Shown piece by piece: positions 1 to 6,362 of a stretch of 12,108 nt of DNA (position 1 is the first letter of the stretch; the number at the start of each line of letters is the position of its first letter). This DNA comes from Acidobacteriota bacterium (GTDB taxonomy: Bacteria; Acidobacteriota; Blastocatellia; Pyrinomonadales; Pyrinomonadaceae), in the NCBI GenBank assembly GCA_020199975.1, contig JAIVJP010000010.1:1-12108 (forward strand), in the 5' to 3' direction. The notes beneath the pieces were generated by a model. The model was not told the origin of the DNA. It did no database searches and saw nothing but the letters and a program-made list of their open reading frames with translations. The translations under genes were made by a program, and so were the position numbers.

Positions 1-1
1 G

Positions 2-346
2 AACAGGGATGATTTCGAGCTCTCGGTCGAAAACAACGTCATAACTCTTCGCGGGCAGCGTCAGTTTGAGAAGAAGGACGAAACTGACAACTACCATCGG
101 GTGGAGCGCTCTTATGGCTCATTCACCCGTTCCTTTACGCTGCCGCAGACCGTTTCCACAGAGGGAGCAACTGCCGAATATCGCAATGGTGTGTTGCGTG
201 TGACATTGCCCAAGCGACAGGAAACCAAGGCGCGTCGGATTGAGATTGGTGGGGAAGGCGCTACCACTGGAGGCAAGACAATCGAAGCAAAAGCCGAGAA
301 ACCGACATCCGGTGAGAAGTCGAAGGAGGTGGCAGGCGGACGTTAA
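2..346 (+). CDS. Small heat-shock protein Hsp20 (alpha-crystallin family), 5' end outside window
   Basis: ATP-independent holdase that binds unfolding proteins in the cytoplasm. The frame is open from base 2 to a TAA at 344-346 (114 codons visible), so the N-terminal arm and first strands of the alpha-crystallin domain are missing. The visible part reads through the late domain: the loop region with YHRVERSYGSF, the conserved A-x-Y-x-N-G-V-L-x-V-x-L-P-K block, then an Ile-Glu-Ile (I-x-I) motif that docks on a neighbouring subunit. After the I-x-I motif there is a long polar tail of about 30 residues rich in Gly, Lys, Glu and Thr, longer than in the second Hsp20 of this cluster. It lies 147 nt upstream of clpB. 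A GTG at 101 could be mistaken for the start, but homology clearly extends upstream of it. Family assignment is very secure. Confidence 0.95.
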   Translation, partial: NRDDFELSVENNVITLRGQRQFEKKDETDNYHRVERSYGSFTRSFTLPQTVSTEGATAEYRNGVLRVTLPKRQETKARRIEIGGEGATTGGKTIEAKAEKPTSGEKSKEVAGGR

Positions 347-493
347 GCTGCTTACGACCGTACTTGCCGAGGGAGAGCGGGGATGCTCGTTTGAGTTCAT
401 GCCCCGCTCGCGTGTAGTGTTTAGTTCGAATACTCTCAAACTAGGACACTACTCGCTCGCATTTAAGAAGAATTCAACTTAGCCTCAATTTGG
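347..493 (+). promoter_or_regulatory. hsp20-clpB intergenic region with nested inverted repeats
   Basis: This 147-nt gap holds a perfect 8-bp inverted repeat, GAGCGGGG (375-382) and CCCCGCTC (402-409), with a 19-nt loop. Interleaved with it is a second pair, GTTTGAG (389-395) and CTCAAAC (435-441). The two pairs cannot form fully at the same time, because the second left arm lies in the loop of the first. There is no T-run after the first hairpin, so a simple intrinsic terminator is not well supported. A -35-like TTGAGT (391-396) with an 18-nt spacer to TAGTGT (415-420) is only a weak sigma-70 match. No CIRCE (TTAGCACTC-N9-GAGTGCTAA) or HAIR box with proper spacing is present. A regulatory role for clpB is inferred. 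Confidence 0.35.
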
Positions 494-3088
494 ATGCGCT
501 TAGATAAATTTACATTGCGAGCCCAGGAAGCGATTCAGGCAGCCATCGAGTTGGCTGAGCGCAACCAGAACCAGCAGGTCGAGCCAGAGCATTTGCTAGC
601 GGCGATGCTTGATCAACCTGAAGGTATTGTGCGCCCGCTACTGGGAAAGTTGACCGTTAACGTGCCGGTTGTGCTCAACGACCTGCAGGCTGCAATCGGT
701 CGCTTCCCTCGCGTCCAGGGAGGACAGCAATATTTCAGCCCCAGACTGAGTCAAGTCTTCACCGCCGCACAAAAGCAGGCGGAGGGCATGAAGGACGAGT
801 TTATTTCCACCGAACATCTGCTCCTTTCAATCGCTGACGAAAAGGAGGGCGAGTCGGGAAAAATCCTGCGCCAGCACGGCGTGAAGCGTGATGACTTAGT
901 GAAGGTCATGGAGCAGACCCGCGGCGGTTCGCGAATTACGGACCAGAACGCGGAAGAGAACTATCAGGCGCTTTCCAAGTACGCCCGCGATCTTACGGAC
1001 CTGGCCCGCAAGGGAAAACTCGATCCTGTTATTGGCCGCGATGACGAGATTCGGCGGACTATCCAGGTCCTTTCGCGGCGCACGAAAAACAATCCGGTTT
1101 TAATTGGCGAGCCAGGCGTAGGCAAGACTGCGATCGTTGAAGGCTTGGCCCAGAGAATCGTTTCGGGCGATGTTCCCGAGACGCTTCGTAACAAACGCCT
1201 GGTAGGCCTTGACCTTGGTTCAATGCTGGCCGGCGCCAAGTACCGGGGCGAGTTTGAGGATCGCTTGAAGGCAGTCCTCAAAGAGATCGAAAACGCGCAG
1301 GGTCACATAATCTTATTCATCGATGAGCTTCATACGTTGGTCGGAGCCGGCGCCGCTGAGGGCGCAATCGACGCCTCCAATATGCTGAAGCCTGCACTGG
1401 CCCGGGGGGAGTTGCGTTGTGTAGGTGCCACCACACTCAACGAATATAAGAAATACATCGAGAAAGACGCCGCTCTGGAGCGGCGCTTCCAGCAGATCTA
1501 TGTCGGCGAGCCTACCGTTGAAGACACGATTGCCATTTTGCGTGGCCTGAAAGAACGCTACGAAGTGCACCACGGCGTGCGCATAAAAGACTCGGCAATA
1601 GTGGCCGCGGCGACGCTTTCAAATCGGTACATCACCGACCGCTTTCTTCCAGACAAGGCAATCGACCTGATTGACGAGGCTGCTTCGCGGCTGCGCATCG
1701 AGATCGATTCGCTTCCCCAGGAGATTGATCAACTTGAACGGGAAACCATTCAGCTTGAAATCGAGCGGCAAGCTCTGCAGCGGGAAGAGGATCAAAAGTC
1801 GAAAACGCGCCTGAAGGAGATCGAACAGCGTATTGCCGACCTCAGGGAAACATCTTCCGGTATGAAGGCAAAGTGGCAGTCGGAAAAAGAGGCGATTGAG
1901 CATATGCGTACCGCAAAAGCTGAGTTGGAGCAATTAAGGCTTCAGCTCGATCAGGCGCGCAATGCCGGCGACCTCGGCCGCGCTTCTGAGCTCCAGTACG
2001 GAAAAATTCCGGAGCTCGAACAACGGCTGGCAGCGGAGCAAGAGAAGCTCGCGAATCTTCAAAGCGATGGTGTAATGCTCAAAGAGGAAGTCGACGAGGA
2101 GGACGTTGCCGAAGTCGTGGCGAAGTGGACGGGAATACCCGTTTCTAAGATGCTCGAAGGTGAGATGCAGAAGCTGGTCAGCATGGAAGAGCGTCTCCGC
2201 CAACGGGTGATCGGCCAGGACGAGGCACTCACAGCAGTATCTAATGCTGTGCGCCGGGCGCGGGCCGGTCTCCAGGATCCGAGTCGCCCAGTCGGCTCAT
2301 TCATTTTTCTTGGTCCCACCGGAGTTGGCAAAACTGAAACCGCCCGCGCTCTGGCAGAGTTTCTCTTTGACGACGAGCGCGCGATGATTCGCCTGGATAT
2401 GTCTGAATATATGGAGAAGCACGCGGTGGCGCGAATGATTGGGGCGCCGCCAGGCTATGTCGGCTACGAGGAAGGCGGGCAGCTTACTGAGGCTGTGCGC
2501 CGCCGGCCTTATTCAGTTGTTCTGTTTGACGAAATAGAGAAGGCTCATCAGGATGTTTTTAATGTGCTGCTACAAATCCTCGATGATGGCCGCCTGACTG
2601 ATTCCAAAGGGCGCACGGTGGATTTCAAAAACACTGTATTGATCATGACTTCGAACCTTGGGTCGCGCGAGATCCAGGCGGCCGAAGGTAACGAGAAGCA
2701 AGTGCGAGAAGCAGTGCTCGAGGAGCTGCGGTTGAAGTTCAAACCAGAGTTTCTAAATCGTATTGACGATATTGTGGTATTCCGTCAGCTTTCGCAGAAG
2801 GAGATTGCTCAGATAATAGATGTCCAGCTCGACCGGCTGCTCCAGATGCTCAAGGACAGGAACATCACTATCTCTCTGGACGAATCGGCCCGAGGACTCC
2901 TTGCGCGCGAAGGCTATGATCCGGCTTATGGAGCGCGGCCTTTGAAGCGCGCCATTCAGACTCTGATTCAGAATCCACTGGCAGTGAAGATCCTGCGCGG
3001 GGAAATCCTCCCGGGACAGGTAGTGAGGGTGTCAGCCGACGGCGACAACATGACTTTCAATACCCAGACAGCAGTGGCAGTGGCGTAA
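494..3088 (+). CDS. clpB: ClpB, AAA+ protein disaggregase (Hsp100)
   Basis: Hexameric cytoplasmic ATPase that threads aggregated proteins through its pore together with DnaK-DnaJ-GrpE. The 864-residue length is normal for ClpB. Order: Clp_N repeats (about 1-145); AAA1 with Walker A GEPGVGKT (205-212), pore Lys-Tyr-Arg-Gly (249-252), Walker B ending in Asp277-Glu278 and an arginine-finger pair (330-331); coiled-coil middle domain (about 405-530), the ClpB hallmark; AAA2 with Walker A GPTGVGKT (607-614), pore Gly-Tyr-Val-Gly (654-657), Walker B (674-680), arginine finger Arg756 and sensor-2 Gly-Ala-Arg-Pro (813-816). No ClpP-docking loop is seen in AAA2, as expected for a disaggregase. The ATG at 494 gives the canonical ClpB N-terminus, but no Shine-Dalgarno sequence is seen just upstream. 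hsp20-2 follows after 14 nt, which implies co-transcription. Confidence 0.98.
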   Translation: MRLDKFTLRAQEAIQAAIELAERNQNQQVEPEHLLAAMLDQPEGIVRPLLGKLTVNVPVVLNDLQAAIGRFPRVQGGQQYFSPRLSQVFTAAQKQAEGMKDEFISTEHLLLSIADEKEGESGKILRQHGVKRDDLVKVMEQTRGGSRITDQNAEENYQALSKYARDLTDLARKGKLDPVIGRDDEIRRTIQVLSRRTKNNPVLIGEPGVGKTAIVEGLAQRIVSGDVPETLRNKRLVGLDLGSMLAGAKYRGEFEDRLKAVLKEIENAQGHIILFIDELHTLVGAGAAEGAIDASNMLKPALARGELRCVGATTLNEYKKYIEKDAALERRFQQIYVGEPTVEDTIAILRGLKERYEVHHGVRIKDSAIVAAATLSNRYITDRFLPDKAIDLIDEAASRLRIEIDSLPQEIDQLERETIQLEIERQALQREEDQKSKTRLKEIEQRIADLRETSSGMKAKWQSEKEAIEHMRTAKAELEQLRLQLDQARNAGDLGRASELQYGKIPELEQRLAAEQEKLANLQSDGVMLKEEVDEEDVAEVVAKWTGIPVSKMLEGEMQKLVSMEERLRQRVIGQDEALTAVSNAVRRARAGLQDPSRPVGSFIFLGPTGVGKTETARALAEFLFDDERAMIRLDMSEYMEKHAVARMIGAPPGYVGYEEGGQLTEAVRRRPYSVVLFDEIEKAHQDVFNVLLQILDDGRLTDSKGRTVDFKNTVLIMTSNLGSREIQAAEGNEKQVREAVLEELRLKFKPEFLNRIDDIVVFRQLSQKEIAQIIDVQLDRLLQMLKDRNITISLDESARGLLAREGYDPAYGARPLKRAIQTLIQNPLAVKILRGEILPGQVVRVSADGDNMTFNTQTAVAVA

Positions 3089-3094
3089 AGGGGG
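3089..3094 (+). promoter_or_regulatory. Ribosome binding site for hsp20-2 (GTG start)
   Basis: AGGGGG begins at the base after the clpB stop and sits 8 nt before the GTG at 3103. It supports the GTG start over the later in-frame ATG codons, and the extra N-terminal residues it adds (W-N-P-L-Q-D-L) match the usual Hsp20 N-terminal pattern. Confidence 0.6.
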
Positions 3095-3102
3095 AAACGG
3101 AC

Positions 3103-3546
3103 GTGTCGAAGCAATGGAATCCTTTGCAGGACTTGATGCTCTTGCAGGATCGGATGAATCGGCTGTTTGAAGACGCGACGGAGCGGCGCGCGCGGGTCGA
3201 TGCCGAGACGAGTGACGATATCGAAACTGCGGAGTGGTACCCTACGGCTGACGTTTACGATCACGATGGGGAATGCTTGATCGTGGTAGATTTGCCTGGC
3301 ATTGACCGTTCCGCTCTGGAGATTACCATTGACGATAACCGATTAACCATCAAGGGAACGCGCGCCGTTGAGACCTCAACGTCTCGAACAGAACGGCCCA
3401 CCGGCCGCTTTTTGCGAACGTTCAGCTTGCCCGGTTCAGTCGATCAAAAAAGCATTAACGCTGCGTACAAGGATGGTGTACTGGAAGTCCGCCTTCCGAA
3501 ACGTAAGGAGGAAATGCCGAAGCGCATTGAGATCAAAGTGTCTTGA
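3103..3546 (+). CDS. Small heat-shock protein Hsp20, second paralogue
   Basis: A 147-residue ATP-independent holdase of the alpha-crystallin family. The N-terminal arm (1 to about 45) is amphipathic, with WNPLQDLMLLQDRMNRLFED near the start. The alpha-crystallin domain runs from about 46 to 135 and includes the D-L-P-G-I block and A-x-Y-x-D-G-V-L-x-V-x-L-P-K. The I-x-I motif is Ile142-Glu143-Ile144, just before the C-terminus, so there is almost no tail. Compared with the partial Hsp20 at the window start, the segment between the conserved Gly-x-Arg and the S/T-F-x-x-x-F-x-L-P strand is 5 residues shorter (23 versus 28), and it lacks the Y-H-x-x-E-R-S-Y-G block. That segment carries the beta-6 dimerisation loop, so partner choice may differ. 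Start is GTG at 3103. The gene lies between clpB and grpE, where it would supply ClpB-accessible substrate complexes. Confidence 0.95.
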   Translation: MSKQWNPLQDLMLLQDRMNRLFEDATERRARVDAETSDDIETAEWYPTADVYDHDGECLIVVDLPGIDRSALEITIDDNRLTIKGTRAVETSTSRTERPTGRFLRTFSLPGSVDQKSINAAYKDGVLEVRLPKRKEEMPKRIEIKVS

Positions 3547-3582
3547 CTGGGAAACCAGCACGAACAAGCTGGGACCAGTGGG

Positions 3583-3590
3583 AAGGGGAG
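3583..3590 (+). promoter_or_regulatory. Ribosome binding site for grpE
   Basis: AAGGGGAG lies 10 nt before the ATG at 3601. With a 54-nt gap to the hsp20-2 stop and no terminator-like structure between, it supports translation of grpE from a shared transcript. Confidence 0.5.
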
Positions 3591-3600
3591 CAACAAGACC

Positions 3601-4266
3601 ATGGATTTTTATAAGCCAAGGGACCGAAATTCCGAGCCAGACGAGAATGCGAAAAGCGAGATTCGAGTAACCGATCGTCGTCGCCGCTTCCTTTATGACG
3701 ACGCGAACTCCGGGGCCGCGGCACCTGCCGATAGCCCAGATCTCAAACCCAGTTATGTCGCAGAGCTTGAGGCGCGGACGGAAGCCGCTGAGAAGTTGAC
3801 TCAAGAAGTGCAGTCGCGTTTTGAGCAACTGCGTACCCAACTCCAACGAGAGGCGGATGAGACTCGCCAGCGCTTGAACCGGGCAGCCGATGAACGCGCG
3901 GAGCGGGGAAAGGCGGATTTCATTGCTCGGTTGCTTCCCGTGCTGGATAACCTTCAACGAGCGACCGAAGCGGCCGAGTCGGGTAGCACGCCGGAACAGA
4001 TTGGTGAGGGTGTGCGACGGACCGCAGCGAGTTTTGAAAGCGCGCTTGCCGCCGCTGGCGTCGAACCCATCAAGTCTGTTGGGCAGGAATTCGATCCTGA
4101 GTTACACGAAGCGGTGGAAACTGTTCCGGTGGAACCTGAGGAAGAAGGCAAAGTCGTGGCGGAATACACTAGTGGCTATCGGATTGCTGACCGCTTGCTG
4201 CGCCCTGCGCGCGTAAAGGTCGGACGGGCTTCCGGAGGGCAGCAAAACGCCGTTCGCGCCAACTAG
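3601..4266 (+). CDS. grpE: GrpE, nucleotide exchange factor for DnaK
   Basis: Homodimeric cytoplasmic co-chaperone that releases ADP from DnaK and so resets the Hsp70 cycle; it also acts as a thermosensor in known systems. The protein has 221 residues, near family average. A charged, probably disordered N-terminus (about 1-45) contains an Arg-rich patch (RRRR around 26-29). A long Glu/Arg/Gln-rich coiled coil follows (about 50-105), then the four-helix dimer region with LLPVLDNLQRA (111-121), then the beta-domain that contacts the DnaK nucleotide domain, with FDPELHEAV (164-172) and the signature G-Y-x-x-x-D-R-L-L-R-P-A-x-V-x-V (192-207). The C-terminus ends soon after the signature. No dnaK or dnaJ lies next to it, which is unusual because grpE commonly neighbours one of them. 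It is probably in the clpB operon. Confidence 0.96.
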   Translation: MDFYKPRDRNSEPDENAKSEIRVTDRRRRFLYDDANSGAAAPADSPDLKPSYVAELEARTEAAEKLTQEVQSRFEQLRTQLQREADETRQRLNRAADERAERGKADFIARLLPVLDNLQRATEAAESGSTPEQIGEGVRRTAASFESALAAAGVEPIKSVGQEFDPELHEAVETVPVEPEEEGKVVAEYTSGYRIADRLLRPARVKVGRASGGQQNAVRAN

Positions 4267-4364
4267 CTAGTAGACCGTATCGTTGAAACTACTAGCGTCA
4301 GTTTCCGTTGCCACGCTCGCTTCTTATTCACACCTAGGTGACGACGGTGGACGCAAATTCCCGG

Positions 4365-4413
4365 AACCGTTTCAACGGTTTGCGACGTCGCCGGAAACCG
4401 TCCAAACGGTTTC
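4365..4413. repeat. Two related palindromic boxes, AAACCGT-N4-ACGGTTT type
   Basis: Box 1 is AACCGT-TTCA-ACGGTT (4365-4380). Box 2 is GAAACCGT-CCAA-ACGGTTTC (4394-4413). Both are perfect dyads with a 4-nt spacer, both follow CCGG, and their centres are 31 bp apart, close to three helical turns. This geometry fits a pair of operators for a dimeric regulator on one DNA face. As RNA, each could also form a short stem with a tetraloop. Confidence 0.6.
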
Positions 4414-4430
4414 AGAGGCACCGAACGTTT

Positions 4431-4490
4431 CCGACACCCAGCTGAAGCAGGGTGTGAATGAGAAGTCGCTAAGGCAAGATGAGGTGTCGG
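4431..4490 (+). repeat. Enclosed hairpin in groEL leader
   Basis: CCGACACC (4431-4438) is the exact reverse complement of GGTGTCGG (4483-4490). The left arm also takes part in a local hairpin: ACACCC (4434-4439) pairs with GGGTGT (4450-4455) through an A-A mismatch and a GC/GC step, closing a TGAA tetraloop. The two pairings share bases 4434-4438, so they are mutually exclusive. The structure ends 39 nt before the groEL ribosome binding site. Confidence 0.5.
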
Positions 4491-4529
4491 GCTACCAAGG
4501 CCCATGTGCGATTAAGCTATTAATTGCTG

Positions 4530-4535
4530 AAGGAG
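4530..4535 (+). promoter_or_regulatory. Ribosome binding site for groEL (TTG start)
   Basis: AAGGAG is 7 nt before the TTG at 4543. It fixes TTG as the start, which gives the expected Ala-Ala-Lys N-terminus. The next ATG (4558) is too close to the ribosome binding site's downstream limit and would remove conserved residues. Confidence 0.8.
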
Positions 4536-4542
4536 AAAAAAA

Positions 4543-6171
4543 TTGGCTGCTAAGGAAATGAAGTTCCACGAAGAGGCCCGCCAGGCGATGCTCAAAGGAG
4601 TAAACACTCTGGCTAATGCAGTGCGAGTGACACTTGGGCCAAAAGGGCGTAACGTCGTGCTGGGGAAGAAATTTGGTTCGCCGGTGATTACGAAAGATGG
4701 GGTTACGGTCGCCCGGGAAATTGAACTTGAGGACCGTTACGAGAACATGGGTGCGCAAATGGTCCGCGAGGTGGCCGTCAAAACGAAGGACACCGCGGGC
4801 GACGGCACTACTACAGCGACGGTGCTGGCGCAGGCAATATTTCGTGAAGGCGTGAGGAATGTAGCTGCGGGAGCCAACCCAATGTCTTTGCAGCATGGCA
4901 TCCTGACTGCGACCGACAAGGTGGTTGCGGAACTCCAACGCCTCTCGCAGAAAGTGAAGACCAAGGAAGAGCTAACTAATGTAGCCACCGTCTCAGCGAA
5001 TAATGATCGCGAGATTGGGAAGCTCATCTCCGAAGCCATCGAGAAGGTGGGCAAGGACGGCGTCGTGACTGTGGAAGAGTCAAAGACGCTCCAGACGGAG
5101 CTCGACATTGTTGAGGGAATGCAGTTCGACCGCGGCTATTTGTCGCCTTACTTCGTGACTAACCCGGATCGTATGGAGACGGAGCTCGAGGATTCTCTTA
5201 TCCTGCTGCACGAAAAGAAAATTTCGGCGATGCGTGATCTGCTGCCCTTGCTTGAACAAACGGCCCGGAGCGGGCGGCCGCTTTTGATTATCGCCGAGGA
5301 CATTGAAGGCGACGCCCTCGCAACACTCGTCATTAATAAACTGCGCGGCACAATCAAGGTCTGCGCTGTTAAAGCGCCGGCGTTCGGGGATCGGCGCAAA
5401 ACCATCCTCGAAGATCTGGCCATCCTTACGGGCGGCCGCGTGGTAACGGAGGACCTGGGAATAAAACTCGAGAATGTCGACTTATCCGATCTCGGTTCAG
5501 CGAAGCGGGTGATCGTCGACAAAGAGAACACCACGATTGTTGAGGGTGGTGGCGATCCCAAGGCTATTCAGGGTCGAGTGGCAACCATCAAACGACAAAT
5601 CGAAGAGACCACTTCGGATTACGATCGCGAAAAACTGCAGGAGCGGTTGGCAAAGCTCGCCGGTGGCGTTGCAGTAGTCAGAGTCGGAGCTCCGACTGAA
5701 ACGGCAATGAAAGAGATCAAGATGCGGGTCGAAGACGCATTGAACGCCACCAGGGCCGCGGCCCAGGAAGGCATCGTGGTGGGTGGCGGAGTGGCGCTGC
5801 TTCGTGCCGCCAAAGTGCTCGATAAGTTGACCGATGATGACCCAGATGTACAAACCGGTATCAGGCTGGTAAAACGTGCGCTCGAAGAACCGCTACGGCG
5901 GATTGCCGAAAACGCCGGTGTAGACGGAGCCGTAATTATTGGCAAAGTCGAGGCCATGAAAGGCACCAGGGGTTTCAATGCGGGCAGCGGAGAGTTTGAG
6001 GATCTGGCTGCGGCGGGAATCATTGATCCTACAAAAGTAGTGCGCACTGCCTTGCAGAATGCCGCGTCGATCGCCGGGCTTCTGTTGACGACCGACGCGG
6101 CTGTCACTGATGCTCCTGAACCCAAGAAACCAGCGCCGATGCCGGGTGGTGGAGAAGACTACGATTACTAG
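4543..6171 (+). CDS. groEL: GroEL, 60-kDa chaperonin (Cpn60)
   Basis: ATP-driven double-ring folding chamber in the cytoplasm, working with GroES. The 542-residue protein aligns in number with E. coli GroEL without shifts at the key sites: Lys-Asp at 51-52, the nucleotide loop GDGTTT (86-91, with Asp87), catalytic Asp398, and the signature AAQEGIVVGGGV (406-417). Apical substrate/GroES-binding residues are kept: Tyr199, Tyr203, Phe204, Leu234, Leu237, Leu259, Val263, with Ile at 264. GroES binding is therefore expected, but no groES lies in the window. The C-terminal Gly-Gly-Met repeats are replaced by PMPGGGEDYDY, an acidic-aromatic tail. The start is TTG with a strong ribosome binding site. 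A single groEL without groES often marks an additional paralogue elsewhere in the genome, but that cannot be tested here. Confidence 0.98.
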   Translation: MAAKEMKFHEEARQAMLKGVNTLANAVRVTLGPKGRNVVLGKKFGSPVITKDGVTVAREIELEDRYENMGAQMVREVAVKTKDTAGDGTTTATVLAQAIFREGVRNVAAGANPMSLQHGILTATDKVVAELQRLSQKVKTKEELTNVATVSANNDREIGKLISEAIEKVGKDGVVTVEESKTLQTELDIVEGMQFDRGYLSPYFVTNPDRMETELEDSLILLHEKKISAMRDLLPLLEQTARSGRPLLIIAEDIEGDALATLVINKLRGTIKVCAVKAPAFGDRRKTILEDLAILTGGRVVTEDLGIKLENVDLSDLGSAKRVIVDKENTTIVEGGGDPKAIQGRVATIKRQIEETTSDYDREKLQERLAKLAGGVAVVRVGAPTETAMKEIKMRVEDALNATRAAAQEGIVVGGGVALLRAAKVLDKLTDDDPDVQTGIRLVKRALEEPLRRIAENAGVDGAVIIGKVEAMKGTRGFNAGSGEFEDLAAAGIIDPTKVVRTALQNAASIAGLLLTTDAAVTDAPEPKKPAPMPGGGEDYDY

Positions 6172-6275
6172 TAAATAACTTTCCTCAAATCGCCCATCAG
6201 TTGGCAGAAGATAGCAGATCGCCCGGGTAAATGTTGTTGCATTGAAGCACAACGGCGCATATGCTCAGAACATCT

Positions 6276-6300
6276 AACCCGCGGCTTTTTCGGCGGGTTT
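6276..6300 (+). terminator. Probable terminator hairpin after groEL
   Basis: AACCCGC (6276-6282) pairs with GCGGGTT (6293-6299) around a 10-nt loop containing a T-run. The stem is perfect, but only three T's follow on the + strand. It lies 105 nt after the groEL stop and 63 nt before the next start, a reasonable place to end the groEL transcript. On the - strand the right arm is preceded by A-rich loop sequence, so direction is not certain. Confidence 0.55.
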
Positions 6301-6362
6301 GAGGGCCCAGGTCAAACTTGCTGACACGAATCAACGTACAAAGGCTTTGAGGTAGTCAGAAA

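Larger units (their letters stand above)
4267..4542 (+). promoter_or_regulatory. groEL leader region with a dense palindrome array
   Basis: This 276-nt stretch between grpE and groEL has no credible gene. Left to right it contains GAAACT-N9-AGTTTC (4285-4305), the perfect palindrome CACCTAGGTG (4331-4340), AACCGT-N4-ACGGTT (4365-4380), GAAACCGT-N4-ACGGTTTC (4394-4413), an AACGTT palindrome (4424-4429), and a hairpin at 4434-4455 enclosed by a CCGACACC/GGTGTCGG pair. CIRCE is absent. The elements could be repressor operators or a structured 5' leader controlling groEL. They could equally be a dispersed intergenic repeat: a reading frame through 4352-4460 has the simple, repetitive look of such elements. 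A 92-codon open frame from 4283 overlaps the groEL start and looks non-coding. Confidence 0.5.

Noticed and set aside
375..409. The 8-bp hairpin after the first hsp20 as an intrinsic terminator.
   Set aside because: The loop is 19 nt long and no T-run follows the stem, so it is recorded only as an inverted repeat of possible regulatory use.
3436..3957. A 173-codon open frame on the - strand across hsp20-2 and grpE.
   Set aside because: It lies antisense to two secure genes, with no recognisable motif.
4283..4305. GAAACT-N9-AGTTTC as a CIRCE-like HrcA site.
   Set aside because: The 9-nt spacer matches CIRCE, but the arms do not resemble TTAGCACTC/GAGTGCTAA. Kept only as one dyad in the array, not as an HrcA operator.
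4283..4561. A 92-codon open frame between grpE and groEL on the + strand.
   Set aside because: It overlaps the groEL start and ribosome binding site, runs through the palindrome array, has no ribosome binding site of its own and no family resemblance. It is better read as regulatory or repeat sequence.
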